NCBI RefSeq assembly: GCF_963678225.1
Contig: NZ_OY782764.1
Span: 2,113,001-2,177,000 of the forward strand
Origin: an uncultured Cohaesibacter sp.
Lineage (GTDB): Bacteria; Pseudomonadota; Alphaproteobacteria; Rhizobiales; Cohaesibacteraceae
DNA length: 64,000 bases
Direction of reading: 5' to 3'
Shown here: positions 1 through 8,482 of the stretch, piece by piece
Layout of the letters: every line of letters starts with the position of its first letter
How positions within the stretch are numbered: position 1 is the stretch's first letter
Notes under the pieces: generated by a model
Told to the model about the DNA's origin: nothing
The model's database searches: none
What the model saw: the letters and a program-made list of their open reading frames with translations, nothing else
Made by a program: the position numbers and the translations under genes

Positions 1-2190
1 TCTGCCGCAAGGGCGGGTGACTTCGACACCATATTCCAGATGCTTGATGCACAGGGCGATTGTCTGCCTTTGCGTCTGCAAGTCTATTTCAGGGCCTTGG
101 CTCTTGTGCGTACGGGGCGTCCGGCCGAGGCGCTGGAGGTGTTGGAAAATGGGCCTGAAAATCAACAGAATTTGGGGTTGCTCATTGGAAGCCTGATCGA
201 CGCCGGACAAATTGGAGAAGCTGGCTTGCGGCTCTCTTCAGCAGAGCTAAAACCGCATCAGAAAAGAGGGTATCTTGCCCGACTGGCGCGGGCTGCATTC
301 GTTTGTGGTGACTATGGCGCGGCGGCCTATTGGGGCCTTAAATTCAGAGAGGCCGCGTCCCGGCCAATGCCCAGGTTCAATGCCGATTTATCCGGTTTAA
401 TTCTACTTGGCGATGTTGAGGCTGTTCGTGAGCGATTGCCTCTGAGTGGCTCAAATCAAGCCGCAATATTGGGGCATGCGCTCCGAGAGGCTGCAGTGGT
501 ATTTGATCGGCGGGCAGCCGAGGGCAAAAAAGTCCAGTACGCCCTTCTTCGGCCCTTTCTGGATCTCATGCCGGATCCTCAGTCTCTCAAGATCATGCAG
601 AATGTGGCACGGCGCGGCACGCCTATATCTCGTCGGCTTCTTTCGATGATCAGGCGGATGCCTGCCAAACAGGCGCGAAAGCCAGGCAAGGCAAAGGCAG
701 TTCGCGAGCAATTGGAAAAGGCGACAAAGGCGCAGGATTATGAGACTGTATTCGCTATCCTCGACAAGGATGGCGCGCAGATTCCGGCCCCTCTTCAAGC
801 TTACTTCAAAGCAAAAGCTCTTTTGAAAAGCGGGCGCCCTGATGAGGCCTTAGAGTTTTTGGAAAAGGCCCCTGCAACAAGGCGACTGCAAATGCTGCGC
901 CTTGGGGCATTGATTGGCGCAGGTAGGATTGCAGAAGCAGAACAGCTTTTTTCTGTCTTGCGAGACACCCTAAAGCCACACCATTTGCGAGACTTGTTAA
1001 GGCGTCTGTCGCTTGCGAGCTTCGTCGCTGGTGACTATCACGCAGCGGCGCAATGGGGGCTGGAACTGAGAAACTCTTCACCCCAGCCGATAAGCTATTT
1101 CAGAACAGATCTGTCAGCGCTGATCTTGCTTAACGATGGGGAGGCTGTGCGTGAACGGCTTAAGCTTTGCAAGCCGGTGCCTGTGCGTATTCTGGGTGTT
1201 GCGCTTAAAGAAGCGGCTCTTGTGCTTGATCACAGGGCAGAGCAGGGGGAAGCGGTCGACTATTCCTTTTTGGAAGCCTACTTTGCGTTCGCGTCCAATT
1301 TTTCCGAGCTTTGGGAAATTAAGCAGAGTATCGTCACAGGATTGCCGCAATCGCCAAAACTGAGCGCCATGATTTGGGATAGGCTGTGTAGTCAGCTCTC
1401 TCCAGACGAAATTGACCCCAATGCATTTCCATCTGGAGAAGGGCCCTCTCGCCCCATCGGTCCAAGCATTTCTCTGGTGGCTGATTGGCTGGGGGTGCCA
1501 GACAATGAACGCTCGGACTGGCTTGCGCGTGTCGCATCGGCACAGGAGGCCAACAACAAGCTTGCCACGGCCATCTTGGGCGTGCCTGCCTATCGGGAAC
1601 ATCTGGCCCGCAGCTTGCCGCCCGTGGACTGGAGAGCAGTGAAACAAAGCCTGTCTGATGGACATCCTGTAATCCTGGCCTCAAGCCATGCAAGCTTCAG
1701 ATTTGCCATGCCGTTGGAATTTCACCGCAGTGGTATTGATGTGCGCATCATCTCCTCCAAGCATGCTTTCGCAACCGTGCCGGAATATGTTGACATGCAT
1801 TATGCATCGCTGGATGGGCGTCCGGTCAACCTTATGGCGCGCAGGCTGATCGAAGTCCTCAAAAGGGGCGGGTGCACATTCGTTACCGCAGATGGTCAGT
1901 CTGGTGCACAAACAAAATCCTTCCCGGAATTCGGGGTTGACGCCAGATTGCCTGCGGGGGCTTTTGCCCTTGCCCTGCGCTATGATGCGCATGTCTACTG
2001 GATGGATACCAACTGGCAGGATGGTCAGCTGTCTACCCGTTTGGAACGCCTGATGCTCCCTGAAGGCATCACTGATAAAGGCGCTCTGAGCGATGCGTGG
2101 CAGCGAGAGACATTAAAGCGCGTGCGGGATGCATGGGCCAGCGATGTGCGCAATATCCATATGAACCGCGCCATTGTTCGGGTCTACTGA
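1..2190 (+). CDS. Repeat protein with acyltransferase-like C-terminus (5' end outside window)
   Basis: The frame is already open at base 1 and the 13 codons before the first ATG (base 40) resemble an internal repeat, so the real start lies upstream. Counting from that ATG, residues 1-215 and 216-430 are two copies of a helical, TPR-like unit; both carry a YF(R/K)A-ALx(R/K)(T/S)GRP-EALE segment followed by a GDY-AA-WGL segment. Residues about 530-716 resemble the lysophospholipid/lipid A acyltransferase fold: ILASSHASF stands where an HxxxxD-type motif would be, followed by a TADGQSG stretch. The exact catalytic motif is not preserved, so activity is uncertain. A role in making a cell-surface glycolipid or polysaccharide is an inference only. 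No partner gene follows; a terminator ends the unit. Confidence 0.7.
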   Translation, partial: SAARAGDFDTIFQMLDAQGDCLPLRLQVYFRALALVRTGRPAEALEVLENGPENQQNLGLLIGSLIDAGQIGEAGLRLSSAELKPHQKRGYLARLARAAFVCGDYGAAAYWGLKFREAASRPMPRFNADLSGLILLGDVEAVRERLPLSGSNQAAILGHALREAAVVFDRRAAEGKKVQYALLRPFLDLMPDPQSLKIMQNVARRGTPISRRLLSMIRRMPAKQARKPGKAKAVREQLEKATKAQDYETVFAILDKDGAQIPAPLQAYFKAKALLKSGRPDEALEFLEKAPATRRLQMLRLGALIGAGRIAEAEQLFSVLRDTLKPHHLRDLLRRLSLASFVAGDYHAAAQWGLELRNSSPQPISYFRTDLSALILLNDGEAVRERLKLCKPVPVRILGVALKEAALVLDHRAEQGEAVDYSFLEAYFAFASNFSELWEIKQSIVTGLPQSPKLSAMIWDRLCSQLSPDEIDPNAFPSGEGPSRPIGPSISLVADWLGVPDNERSDWLARVASAQEANNKLATAILGVPAYREHLARSLPPVDWRAVKQSLSDGHPVILASSHASFRFAMPLEFHRSGIDVRIISSKHAFATVPEYVDMHYASLDGRPVNLMARRLIEVLKRGGCTFVTADGQSGAQTKSFPEFGVDARLPAGAFALALRYDAHVYWMDTNWQDGQLSTRLERLMLPEGITDKGALSDAWQRETLKRVRDAWASDVRNIHMNRAIVRVY

Positions 2191-2225
2191 AGCTTTAGTC
2201 ATTAAGATCATTTAGAGCTTGAAAG

Positions 2226-2254
2226 CCTCGCAATTCTTATTGCGGGGCATTTTT
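2226..2254 (+). terminator. Rho-independent terminator after the repeat-protein gene
   Basis: A nine-pair stem CCTCGCAAT / ATTGCGGGG (one G-T pair) closes a TCTT loop and is followed by CATTTTTG. It lies 36 bases after the stop codon. The rest of the 334-base gap to the next gene (2191-2524) holds only the inverted repeat at 2401. Confidence 0.8.
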
Positions 2255-2400
2255 GTCGTTGTTCAATGTCTTCAATGTCGGCTTGTGTGCTGCTTTTCGC
2301 ACCGCTCTCACATTGTGCAAGTAAGTGAAGGTGTTGATCATCCGCAGAATTCTGCGCTTTCTTAATCGTTAGTTGCGTGAATCGGATAGCTTAAAATTTC

Positions 2401-2421
2401 GATATGCAATTAATGCATATC
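2401..2421. promoter_or_regulatory. Perfect inverted repeat, putative operator
   Basis: GATATGCA-ATTAA-TGCATATC is a perfect 8-5-8 inverted repeat about 104 bases before the 44-residue gene. There is no T run, so it is not a terminator; a dimeric-regulator site in the promoter region is the simplest reading. The regulator is unknown. Confidence 0.45.
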
Positions 2422-2524
2422 AAGCTTGAGCAATTGGATCTTTTCTAATCGGGTGAAAGGGATCATATTCATTCCCGTAAGAACAAGAAGAAATACACCG
2501 AACAGAAACAAAAAGGAAAATATC

Positions 2525-2659
2525 ATGAACTTCTTTAACCGTGCATTTGAAAAAGTTGTCGCAGCTCGTGAAGAACAGGCTCAGCGTTTTGTTGACGAAT
2601 TCATGTCTGACCGTGGTCTTGACGTAATGATCGACATGTCGAACGACCTTCGCGGCTAA
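2525..2659 (+). CDS. 44-residue protein of unknown function
   Basis: Begins MNFFNRAFEKVV and ends SNDLRG. The start at 2525 is chosen because AAGGA lies 8 bases upstream and the sequence in front has no coding character; a longer in-frame version from 2426 is less likely. The product is one charged amphipathic helix (RAFEKVVAAREEQAQRFV) followed by a short acidic tail. I recall small alphaproteobacterial proteins with a similar N-terminal AREE-A-R stretch but cannot name a family. Translation-friendly codons (CGT, GTT, GAC), a separate terminator on each side and an upstream inverted repeat suggest a well-expressed single-gene unit. Function not assigned. Confidence 0.7.
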   Translation: MNFFNRAFEKVVAAREEQAQRFVDEFMSDRGLDVMIDMSNDLRG

Positions 2660-2766
2660 TAGCTGCGAAGCTTCTCTTCTGATTATCTTGGCTTTTACTT
2701 GATGACAGAAAGAGAAGACCCGACGGGCGGAGCAGAACCGTCACAAATATAGCTCCACCAAAAACA

Positions 2767-2795
2767 AGCGGGTCTCAAGCCCGCTTTTTCGTTTT
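2767..2795 (+). terminator. Rho-independent terminator of the 44-residue gene
   Basis: Stem AGCGGG / CCCGCT with a seven-base loop, followed by TTTTCGTTTT. The convergent transporter ATPase gene ends 38 bases further on. Confidence 0.85.
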
Positions 2796-2833
2796 GTGCT
2801 TATGCTCGTTGCATTTGATGGGTGCTTGCAGTG

Positions 2834-3589
2834 CTAGTGCAGAATTTGAGCCAGAAACTCCTTGGCCCGCTCATGCTGCGGATTGGTGAAGAAATCGTCC
2901 GGCTTCGCGATCTCCAAAATGCTTCCTTGATCCATGAACACCACTTTGTTTGCCACCTTGCGGGCGAAGTTCATTTCGTGGGTCACGCAGATCATGGTGC
3001 TGCCTTCGCGAGCAAGCTCAACCATGGTTTCCAGAACCTCGCGCACCATTTCAGGGTCGAGCGCCGAGGTCGGCTCATCGAACAGCATCACTTCAGGGCT
3101 CATGCACAGAGCTCTGGCAATGGCCACGCGCTGCTGCTGTCCACCGGAGAGTTGCGCTGGATATTTGCCTGCCTGCTCTGGAATATGGACGCGGGCTAGA
3201 AAGCGCTCTGCGACCTTTCTGGCATCTTCCTTCGATGTCTTCTTGACGCGCATCTGTGCAATCATGCAATTCTCGAGTACCGTCATATGGGGGAACAGAT
3301 TGAAACTCTGGAAGACCATGCCGGTTTTCCGGCGCACCATGTCAATTTCCCGCCGCTTGCCGGTCAATTGAACGCCAGCCACTTCCAACTCGCCCTTCTG
3401 GTGATTTTCAAGGGCATTGAGACAGCGGATCAGCGTCGATTTTCCCGATCCGGACGGCCCGCAAAGCACCACCGTTTCCCCTCTTGCGACGGTCAGGTCG
3501 ATATCTTTCAGCGCATGAAAGACACCAAAAAACTTGTTCATCTTGTTGGCGCGGATGATCGGAGTTGCTTCTTGTTGTGAGCTCGTCAT
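2834..3589 (-). CDS. Polar-amino-acid-type ABC transporter, ATP-binding subunit
   Basis: ATPase of the GlnQ/HisP family (about 251 residues, the usual length). It has Walker A GPSGSGKSTLIR, signature LSGGQQQRVAIARAL, Walker B VMLFDEPTSALD and the H-loop in ICVTHEMNFA. The ATG at 3589 has AAGGTGG just upstream; a GTG at 3598 is also possible. It is the last gene of the operon kinase, aldolase, permease, permease, binding protein, ATPase. A 10-bp hairpin sits between it and the binding-protein gene, so it may be made in lower amount. The family imports polar amino acids, opines and some amino-acid conjugates; the substrate here is not known. Confidence 0.92.
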   Translation of the reverse strand: MTSSQQEATPIIRANKMNKFFGVFHALKDIDLTVARGETVVLCGPSGSGKSTLIRCLNALENHQKGELEVAGVQLTGKRREIDMVRRKTGMVFQSFNLFPHMTVLENCMIAQMRVKKTSKEDARKVAERFLARVHIPEQAGKYPAQLSGGQQQRVAIARALCMSPEVMLFDEPTSALDPEMVREVLETMVELAREGSTMICVTHEMNFARKVANKVVFMDQGSILEIAKPDDFFTNPQHERAKEFLAQILH

Positions 3590-3659
3590 TGTTTCCACCT
3601 TCGAGAAAAGGTCTTTAACACAGGAATGGTCTTGTTATATCCGGGTTCGTCTATCGATC

Positions 3660-3689
3660 CCGAAGGCCCTGACGATCCGGGGCCTTCGG
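3660..3689 (-). terminator. Intercistronic hairpin between binding-protein and ATPase genes
   Basis: CCGAAGGCCC / GGGCCTTCGG form a perfect 10-bp stem with a 10-base loop. No T run follows on the minus strand, so partial termination or protection of the upstream mRNA end is more likely than full stop. It fits the common need for more binding protein than ATPase. Confidence 0.5.
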
Positions 3690-3712
3690 CAGGTCTGCCG
3701 CTTAAAAGAGCC

Positions 3713-4507
3713 TTAGAAGCGTGGCAATTCTTCGTTTACAACGCCAAGCCATTCTTTCTGGGCGGCTTGCAATTCGCCCGAGTTCCACAGCATCAAGAGG
3801 TCGGTGTTGAGCCACTGGCGCAGATTGAACTCGCCATGACGCACCCCGATTGCCATTGGTGACTGGCGAACGGCAAATTTGCGGTCGAATTTATCGGTAT
3901 GCTTGCTGATGGCGATGGCAGCTGCAACGCCCGAAACAATGGCGTCCACTTTGCCCGTGAAGAGTGCCTGGTTGGTGGCGGCATCATCTTCAAAGCGCTG
4001 AATGATCGTGCCTTCTACAGCCCGTTCGGTGATCAGGGTATCATTCGTCGTAGAGCGGGTAACGCCAACGCGTTTGCCTACGAGATCCTTCAGGCTCCCC
4101 ATGTCAGACTGGGCCGGAGCCAGAACCATCTGTTCGTCAACATAGATGGAATTGGTATACATGACGGTCTTGGCGCGTTCGGCGGTCACTCCGAAGGACG
4201 AAATCAGAATGTCGACCTTGCCGCTTGTCAGGTTCGGAATGCGGGCCTGCGATACCTGATCAACGATCTCCAGCTCCACCCCCAGATCGCGTGAAATCAG
4301 TTTGGCCATGGCGACGTCAAAACCGGCTGGCTTCATGTTTGCGTCGGTCATGCCATAGGGGGGCGTCGAGAGCGAAATGCCGACAATCAGCTTGCCGCGC
4401 TGAATGATTTTTTGCAGGGATTCGTCGGTTGTTTGAGCCAACCCGGCGGTGCAAAGCAGCGCGGTGGCGACCACACTTGCCATTGCGGTTTTCAGTAATT
4501 TGATCAT
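3713..4507 (-). CDS. Periplasmic solute-binding protein, polar amino acid family
   Basis: Family 3 extracellular solute-binding protein, 264 residues, with a signal peptide ending near TAGLAQT. The family pattern follows: IIQRGKLIVGIS-STPPYG, then ITxxR-like ISSFGVTAERAKTVMYTNSIY, and KDLVGKRVGVTRSTTND in the second lobe. AGGAGG precedes the start. It delivers the ligand to the two permeases encoded just upstream. Binding proteins of this type take amino acids or amino-acid-like compounds, which is odd beside sugar-phosphate enzymes and suggests a sugar conjugate or other charged sugar derivative as ligand (inference). Confidence 0.9.
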   Translation of the reverse strand: MIKLLKTAMASVVATALLCTAGLAQTTDESLQKIIQRGKLIVGISLSTPPYGMTDANMKPAGFDVAMAKLISRDLGVELEIVDQVSQARIPNLTSGKVDILISSFGVTAERAKTVMYTNSIYVDEQMVLAPAQSDMGSLKDLVGKRVGVTRSTTNDTLITERAVEGTIIQRFEDDAATNQALFTGKVDAIVSGVAAAIAISKHTDKFDRKFAVRQSPMAIGVRHGEFNLRQWLNTDLLMLWNSGELQAAQKEWLGVVNEELPRF

Positions 4508-4529
4508 CTTTAAACTCCTCCTACGATAA

Positions 4530-5180
4530 TCAAGATTTATGAAGTCTTTTTTCGAGCCTGCGACTGACGATTGTCAGCGGAAAACACACGAGAAAATAAA
4601 ATAGGGCCGCCAGAAGATAGACTTGGAGCGGCTTGAAGGTCGCGTTGCTGACAATCTGGGACGTGCGCGTCAGTTCGGTGATGCTCACAACAGAAGCGAG
4701 CGATGTATTCTTGATGAGCATCACGAAAAAGCCGACCGTTGGCGGGGTCGCAATCTTCACCGCCTGCGGAATGATGATGAAGCGCATGGAATCAACGCGG
4801 CTGAGCCCGAGTGCGTGCGATCCTTCGCTTTGCCCCATGGGCACGGAATTGATAGAGCCACGCCAGATCTCTCCCAGAAAGGCCGCGGCATAAAAGGAAA
4901 AGGCTATTGAAATGGCCACCAGAGGCGGCACGTCAACGCCGACATAGTTGGCGCCGAAATAGGCGATGAACAGTGTGACCAGCAGGGGCGTGCCCTGCAC
5001 CACGAAGATGTAGAGCTTGGCGATGCGCCGCGCCAACTTGTTGCGCGAAACCGCCATCAGCGCCAGAATAGACCCGGCGATCGAGCCGCCGGTAAGGGCG
5101 ATTAGGGCAAGGCCAATCGTCCAGAGAAGGCCATTGAGCATGTAATAGACATGCGCCATGGTAAAGTCTTGAAACATCAT
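4530..5180 (-). CDS. Polar-amino-acid-type ABC transporter permease
   Basis: HisM/GlnP-family inner-membrane permease, 216 residues with about five hydrophobic segments. The ATPase-contact loop is visible as SEGSHALGLSRVDSMRFIIIPQA, and the C-terminus is short and basic as usual. The gene lies 10 bases after the second permease gene and 22 bases before the binding-protein gene, so all are co-transcribed. It probably forms a heterodimeric channel with the neighbouring permease. Confidence 0.9.
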   Translation of the reverse strand: MMFQDFTMAHVYYMLNGLLWTIGLALIALTGGSIAGSILALMAVSRNKLARRIAKLYIFVVQGTPLLVTLFIAYFGANYVGVDVPPLVAISIAFSFYAAAFLGEIWRGSINSVPMGQSEGSHALGLSRVDSMRFIIIPQAVKIATPPTVGFFVMLIKNTSLASVVSITELTRTSQIVSNATFKPLQVYLLAALFYFLVCFPLTIVSRRLEKRLHKS

Positions 5181-5190
5181 GACAGTGCCC

Positions 5191-5862
5191 TCATCCTCTT
5201 AGAAACTTGAAGGGAAAGACCTTGCGCTCCAGCAGGGTCAATCCGCCCTTGAGCAAGGCCACAAGCCCCACATACATGGCGGCAATCACCAGATAGACTT
5301 CCATGTTGCGCAGGGTCATGCCTTGAATGTCGTTGCCGATGCCCGTCAATTCGGGAACGGATATGGCAGAGACGACACTGGAAGACAGCAAAAGCAGAAT
5401 GAACTGGGACACCATCGACGGGAACACCGCAGCAAGCGCAGGCTTGATGATGATGTAGCGGAAGATATCAAGAGGTGACATCCCCAGAGACCGTCCTGCT
5501 TCCACCTGACCTCTGTCGATAGACTGGATACCCGCACGGATGATTTCGGACGTGTAGGCCCCGCCATAAAAGGTCATGGCCAACACCGCCGAAGGCAGGG
5601 GCTCCAAGCTCAACCCGATGGCGGGTAGGCCGAAATAGATAACGAAAAGCTGGACGATGAACGGCGTATTCCGAATGGCCTCGATATAGGCCACCGCAAT
5701 GAAACGCACCACGCGAAACGAACTGAGCTGCATGACTGCGACCAGCGTGGCCACGACCAGTGCAAAGAGCATTGCGACGAGCGAGATCTGCATCGTCAGG
5801 ATTGCGCCCGATATGAGCAGATCCATGCGAGAGAAGACGCCGCCAAAGTCCAGATAATTCAT
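5191..5862 (-). CDS. Polar-amino-acid-type ABC transporter permease
   Basis: Second HisM/GlnP-family permease, about 223 residues, with the contact loop QVEAGRSLGMSPLDIFRYII. The ATG at 5862 is preferred because TTGGAG lies 8-13 bases before it; a GTG at 5871 is the alternative. It follows the aldolase gene by about 20 bases and precedes the partner permease. Together with the other three subunits it makes a complete importer. Confidence 0.9.
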   Translation of the reverse strand: MNYLDFGGVFSRMDLLISGAILTMQISLVAMLFALVVATLVAVMQLSSFRVVRFIAVAYIEAIRNTPFIVQLFVIYFGLPAIGLSLEPLPSAVLAMTFYGGAYTSEIIRAGIQSIDRGQVEAGRSLGMSPLDIFRYIIIKPALAAVFPSMVSQFILLLLSSSVVSAISVPELTGIGNDIQGMTLRNMEVYLVIAAMYVGLVALLKGGLTLLERKVFPFKFLRG

Positions 5863-5883
5863 TCTATTCACTCCAAATCCATC

Positions 5884-6924
5884 TTAGAAACCGGCAGCCA
5901 GCTTCTTGGAGTAGTCAGGCGCAAAGCTTTCCCCTGTCGGGGCCATCTCCACCGAGCCATGCCATGGTGCGGCCTCTGTCCATGGGGTTGCCATGTCATC
6001 GGTCATGGCGTTGAGCTGATCCATCAGGGCAGGGGCGGTTTCCGACAATTCCTTTTCCATCGTGGCGATGTCGGGGAAATTGGAGAAAGGCTGAAGCCAG
6101 ATGGCCCGTCCTGCGAGATAGCCGCTGGCGCCGGCCCTGTAGGCATAGGTCAGCAGGCGGACAAAGTCTTCAGGCGTCGAGCCAGCGCTGAGCAGCACCC
6201 ATGGGCGACCGAGATCCTTGGCCATATCATCGAAACGGGCCTGAATGGCCGCCGCTTGCGGACCGTCCGGGTCTGGCACATTGGTGGTTTCGGTCGGCGG
6301 TTCAAGCTTGAACACATCGACACCATCAGGGTCCATAATGTCCTTGTCTGCCAGTGAGCCCCTGACCAGCTCCAGACGACGGGCCAGAAATTCTTCCTGT
6401 GTTTCGGACGGGAAGGGATAGACCAGATATTCCAGAATGAAGGGGATGTCATTTTCACGGCAGGCTTTCTTGATGCCGTTGAGATAATTGAGCTGGTGCA
6501 GCTTGACCCCTTCATCGGCATCGGGGCGATACCACAGATTGACCTTGACGCCATCGCCGCCAATGGTGCGGATAACATCTGGTCCCCAGCCGGGAACGCT
6601 GGATGATTTGCGGCCGGTTTCGGTGGTTTCCCATGTTGCCCATTCGGTGCCGATCAAAAGGCCCCGGTGGGCTGGTATCTGGGCAATCGTCGGGGCGTAA
6701 CCCAGTGGAGGATCTACCAGCACCGCCGAAGCCTTGGGGGCCAGATAGCGGCCAAGCATCGACTTGACAGCAGCGACATCCTTGAACGGCGCCTTGTCTG
6801 TCTTCCTGATTTCCTTGATCGGATTGACGATCGGACCGGTCTGGTCCATGGCCAGCATCTTGAAGCGGCCATTATCGTCCGCCAGACGGCGCATTCTCCA
6901 ATATTTACCAGGGGTAATGTTCAT
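5884..6924 (-). CDS. LacD/DeoC-family class I aldolase
   Basis: 346-residue aldolase of the tagatose-bisphosphate/sulfofructose-phosphate type. FKMLAMDQTGP near the N-terminus resembles MLAVDQ of E. coli YihT. The likely Schiff-base lysine is in VDVFKLEPP, and the C-terminal phosphate-binding stretch is AGASGYLAGRAIW. The start at 6924 overlaps the kinase stop as ATGA and has GGAGG 7 bases upstream; the 25 extra codons of the longer frame are rejected. Paired with a PfkB kinase it should split a ketose-1-phosphate or related phosphorylated sugar into two three-carbon pieces. It is longer than YihT or LacD (about 290-330), with an extra C-terminal tail. Exact substrate unknown. Confidence 0.8.
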   Translation of the reverse strand: MNITPGKYWRMRRLADDNGRFKMLAMDQTGPIVNPIKEIRKTDKAPFKDVAAVKSMLGRYLAPKASAVLVDPPLGYAPTIAQIPAHRGLLIGTEWATWETTETGRKSSSVPGWGPDVIRTIGGDGVKVNLWYRPDADEGVKLHQLNYLNGIKKACRENDIPFILEYLVYPFPSETQEEFLARRLELVRGSLADKDIMDPDGVDVFKLEPPTETTNVPDPDGPQAAAIQARFDDMAKDLGRPWVLLSAGSTPEDFVRLLTYAYRAGASGYLAGRAIWLQPFSNFPDIATMEKELSETAPALMDQLNAMTDDMATPWTEAAPWHGSVEMAPTGESFAPDYSKKLAAGF

Positions 6925-7871
6925 GCGTTTCCTCCATTTATCAAAGTCTCGACCTGCTTTCGGTCGGGAATGCTCTCCCAGCCGCTGCCACAAGCGCACT
7001 TGAGCGCTGCAGCGGCGCTTGCAAAGCGCGCGGCCTCCTCAATTGTCATTTTCTCGGAAAGTCCGAGGGTGAAGGCGCCATGGAAAATGTCGCCAGCCCC
7101 GTTGGTGTCTATCGGGTCTATCTTGAAGGCGGGCACATGGTGGATCTGCCCATCTTCACACCAGAAAAAGCCCCGCTCCCCATCGGTTACAGAAACGACG
7201 CCTCGGCACATGCCGTTCGCCTTCCTCAAGGCGTCGGACAGGTCGCTATGGTCGGTCAGGCGTCTCAGGCACGCAGCGGAAAAGACTAGATGCTCGGGCA
7301 AGGCCAGCAAATTATGCACGGCATTCATGTCGCCCACATCGGCATCCAGAACAGATACGATGCCTTGCCGGTTGGCCGCTTCAAAAAGAGCCGCCGCCCC
7401 CTGCCACCAGCTATAGTCTGCCAGTACGCCGGACAATCCGGTGACGTCCTCAAGCGGCAGCCAGTCTGCCTCATCACCCAGATTGCGGCCGATAAAACCA
7501 AGGGCGGTGCGTTCGCCTCCCTGATCGACCAATATGGTGCCCATCGGGCTGCGGCCGCCTTCGACCCGGGCCACGCCGTGGGTTTTGACTCCGCATTGGG
7601 ATAAGCGTTCGACGATCCGGTCGCCGACCTCATCCACGCCCAGCCTTCCCCAATAGGATACTTCCGCGCCCAGCTTGGAAGCCGCGCAGGCGGCTGTCGC
7701 TGCGATGCCGCCACCTGTCATCTTTACATCCATGACACGCATCTTGGTTGGCTTGTCAGGGATTTCAGGCAAATAGAGGATCGTATCCAAAAATGCGTTG
7801 CCGAGCGTCACAATGCGTGTCGACCCAGTCTTTTCAAATTCCATCAAAGGCGCAGATTCGTGAGCTTCCAT
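6921..7871 (-). CDS. PfkB-family sugar kinase, sulfofructose-kinase-like
   Basis: 316-residue ribokinase-fold kinase. Visible are the N-terminal GNAFLDTILYLP, the glycine motif TGGGIAATAACAASKLGA and the catalytic PfkB signature DTNGAGDIFHGAF. From memory the closest named enzyme is E. coli YihV (6-deoxy-6-sulfofructose kinase); the GVLADYSWW-GA and VSVLDADVGDM stretches match it well. It is first in the operon, with AAGGGAAG before the start, and is translationally coupled to the aldolase. No sulfoquinovosidase or isomerase is present, so a sulfosugar substrate is only one option; tagatose, fructose or an amino-sugar derivative are others. Confidence 0.82.
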   Translation of the reverse strand: MEAHESAPLMEFEKTGSTRIVTLGNAFLDTILYLPEIPDKPTKMRVMDVKMTGGGIAATAACAASKLGAEVSYWGRLGVDEVGDRIVERLSQCGVKTHGVARVEGGRSPMGTILVDQGGERTALGFIGRNLGDEADWLPLEDVTGLSGVLADYSWWQGAAALFEAANRQGIVSVLDADVGDMNAVHNLLALPEHLVFSAACLRRLTDHSDLSDALRKANGMCRGVVSVTDGERGFFWCEDGQIHHVPAFKIDPIDTNGAGDIFHGAFTLGLSEKMTIEEAARFASAAAALKCACGSGWESIPDRKQVETLINGGNA

Positions 7872-8482
7872 TGGTCTTCCCTTATTGAAAAGCTATGGAT
7901 CCACCACAGGTTCGCATGGGGTGGATGGCAACGCTTAACGGTGCTGGAAGCGTAGATTTGACCTTACTTGTTGTCAATAAAATTTACATGTAACATGTAA
8001 TTATATTTTACATGAAGAGAGTCTTGCGATTTTTTAGACAATTTGGTGCGCTAGGCGCATGAGACAACTGACGGTAACTGCAAAGGATTTTGCGACAGCC
8101 CCAATATGAGCGCAAGAAAAATAGGCCTGTGGACGAATGGCCCGTCGCTGATAAAACCAAAAAGAGGCGCAAAATTCTGCTCTTCATTGGTATTAAGTAG
8201 ATTGCTATAAGCGCCGTTGGAAAGTGACTAACAAGACTCTTTCCTGCCCGTCGGTTTGAGCGCTGTGGGCGGGAGTGCCGTCGCAAGACGCGTCTGGATT
8301 GAGGCGCCCGATGTCTGATTGCGAGGGGAGATAGGCTACTAAAAGGAGAGGAAATAAACAGACCTTGTAAAATAATTTATCAAGGTGGTGCCTTCGCTCT
8401 GGCTTGTTTGATTGTTTCCAACTACAAAGAGAGCGAGTTGTTATTGAGATTTTGAACCGAGTGGAAACCGCAAAGCTTGGAT
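7872..8482. other. Divergent control region between kinase operon and GntR gene
   Basis: About 600 bases without a convincing gene. It is AT-rich near 7965-8015, where the operator sits. Two short minus-strand frames (8008-8286 and 8205-8489) lack ribosome sites and family features and are not accepted. Confidence 0.6.
7984..8014. promoter_or_regulatory. Putative GntR operator: TTACATG-N3-CATGTAA plus extra half-site
   Basis: TTACATG (7984-7990) and CATGTAA (7994-8000) are a perfect inverted repeat around three bases, and a third TTACATG copy is at 8008-8014. The site lies 113 bases before the kinase start, between the divergent operon and its GntR gene, which is where a local repressor would bind. 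Confidence 0.65.
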
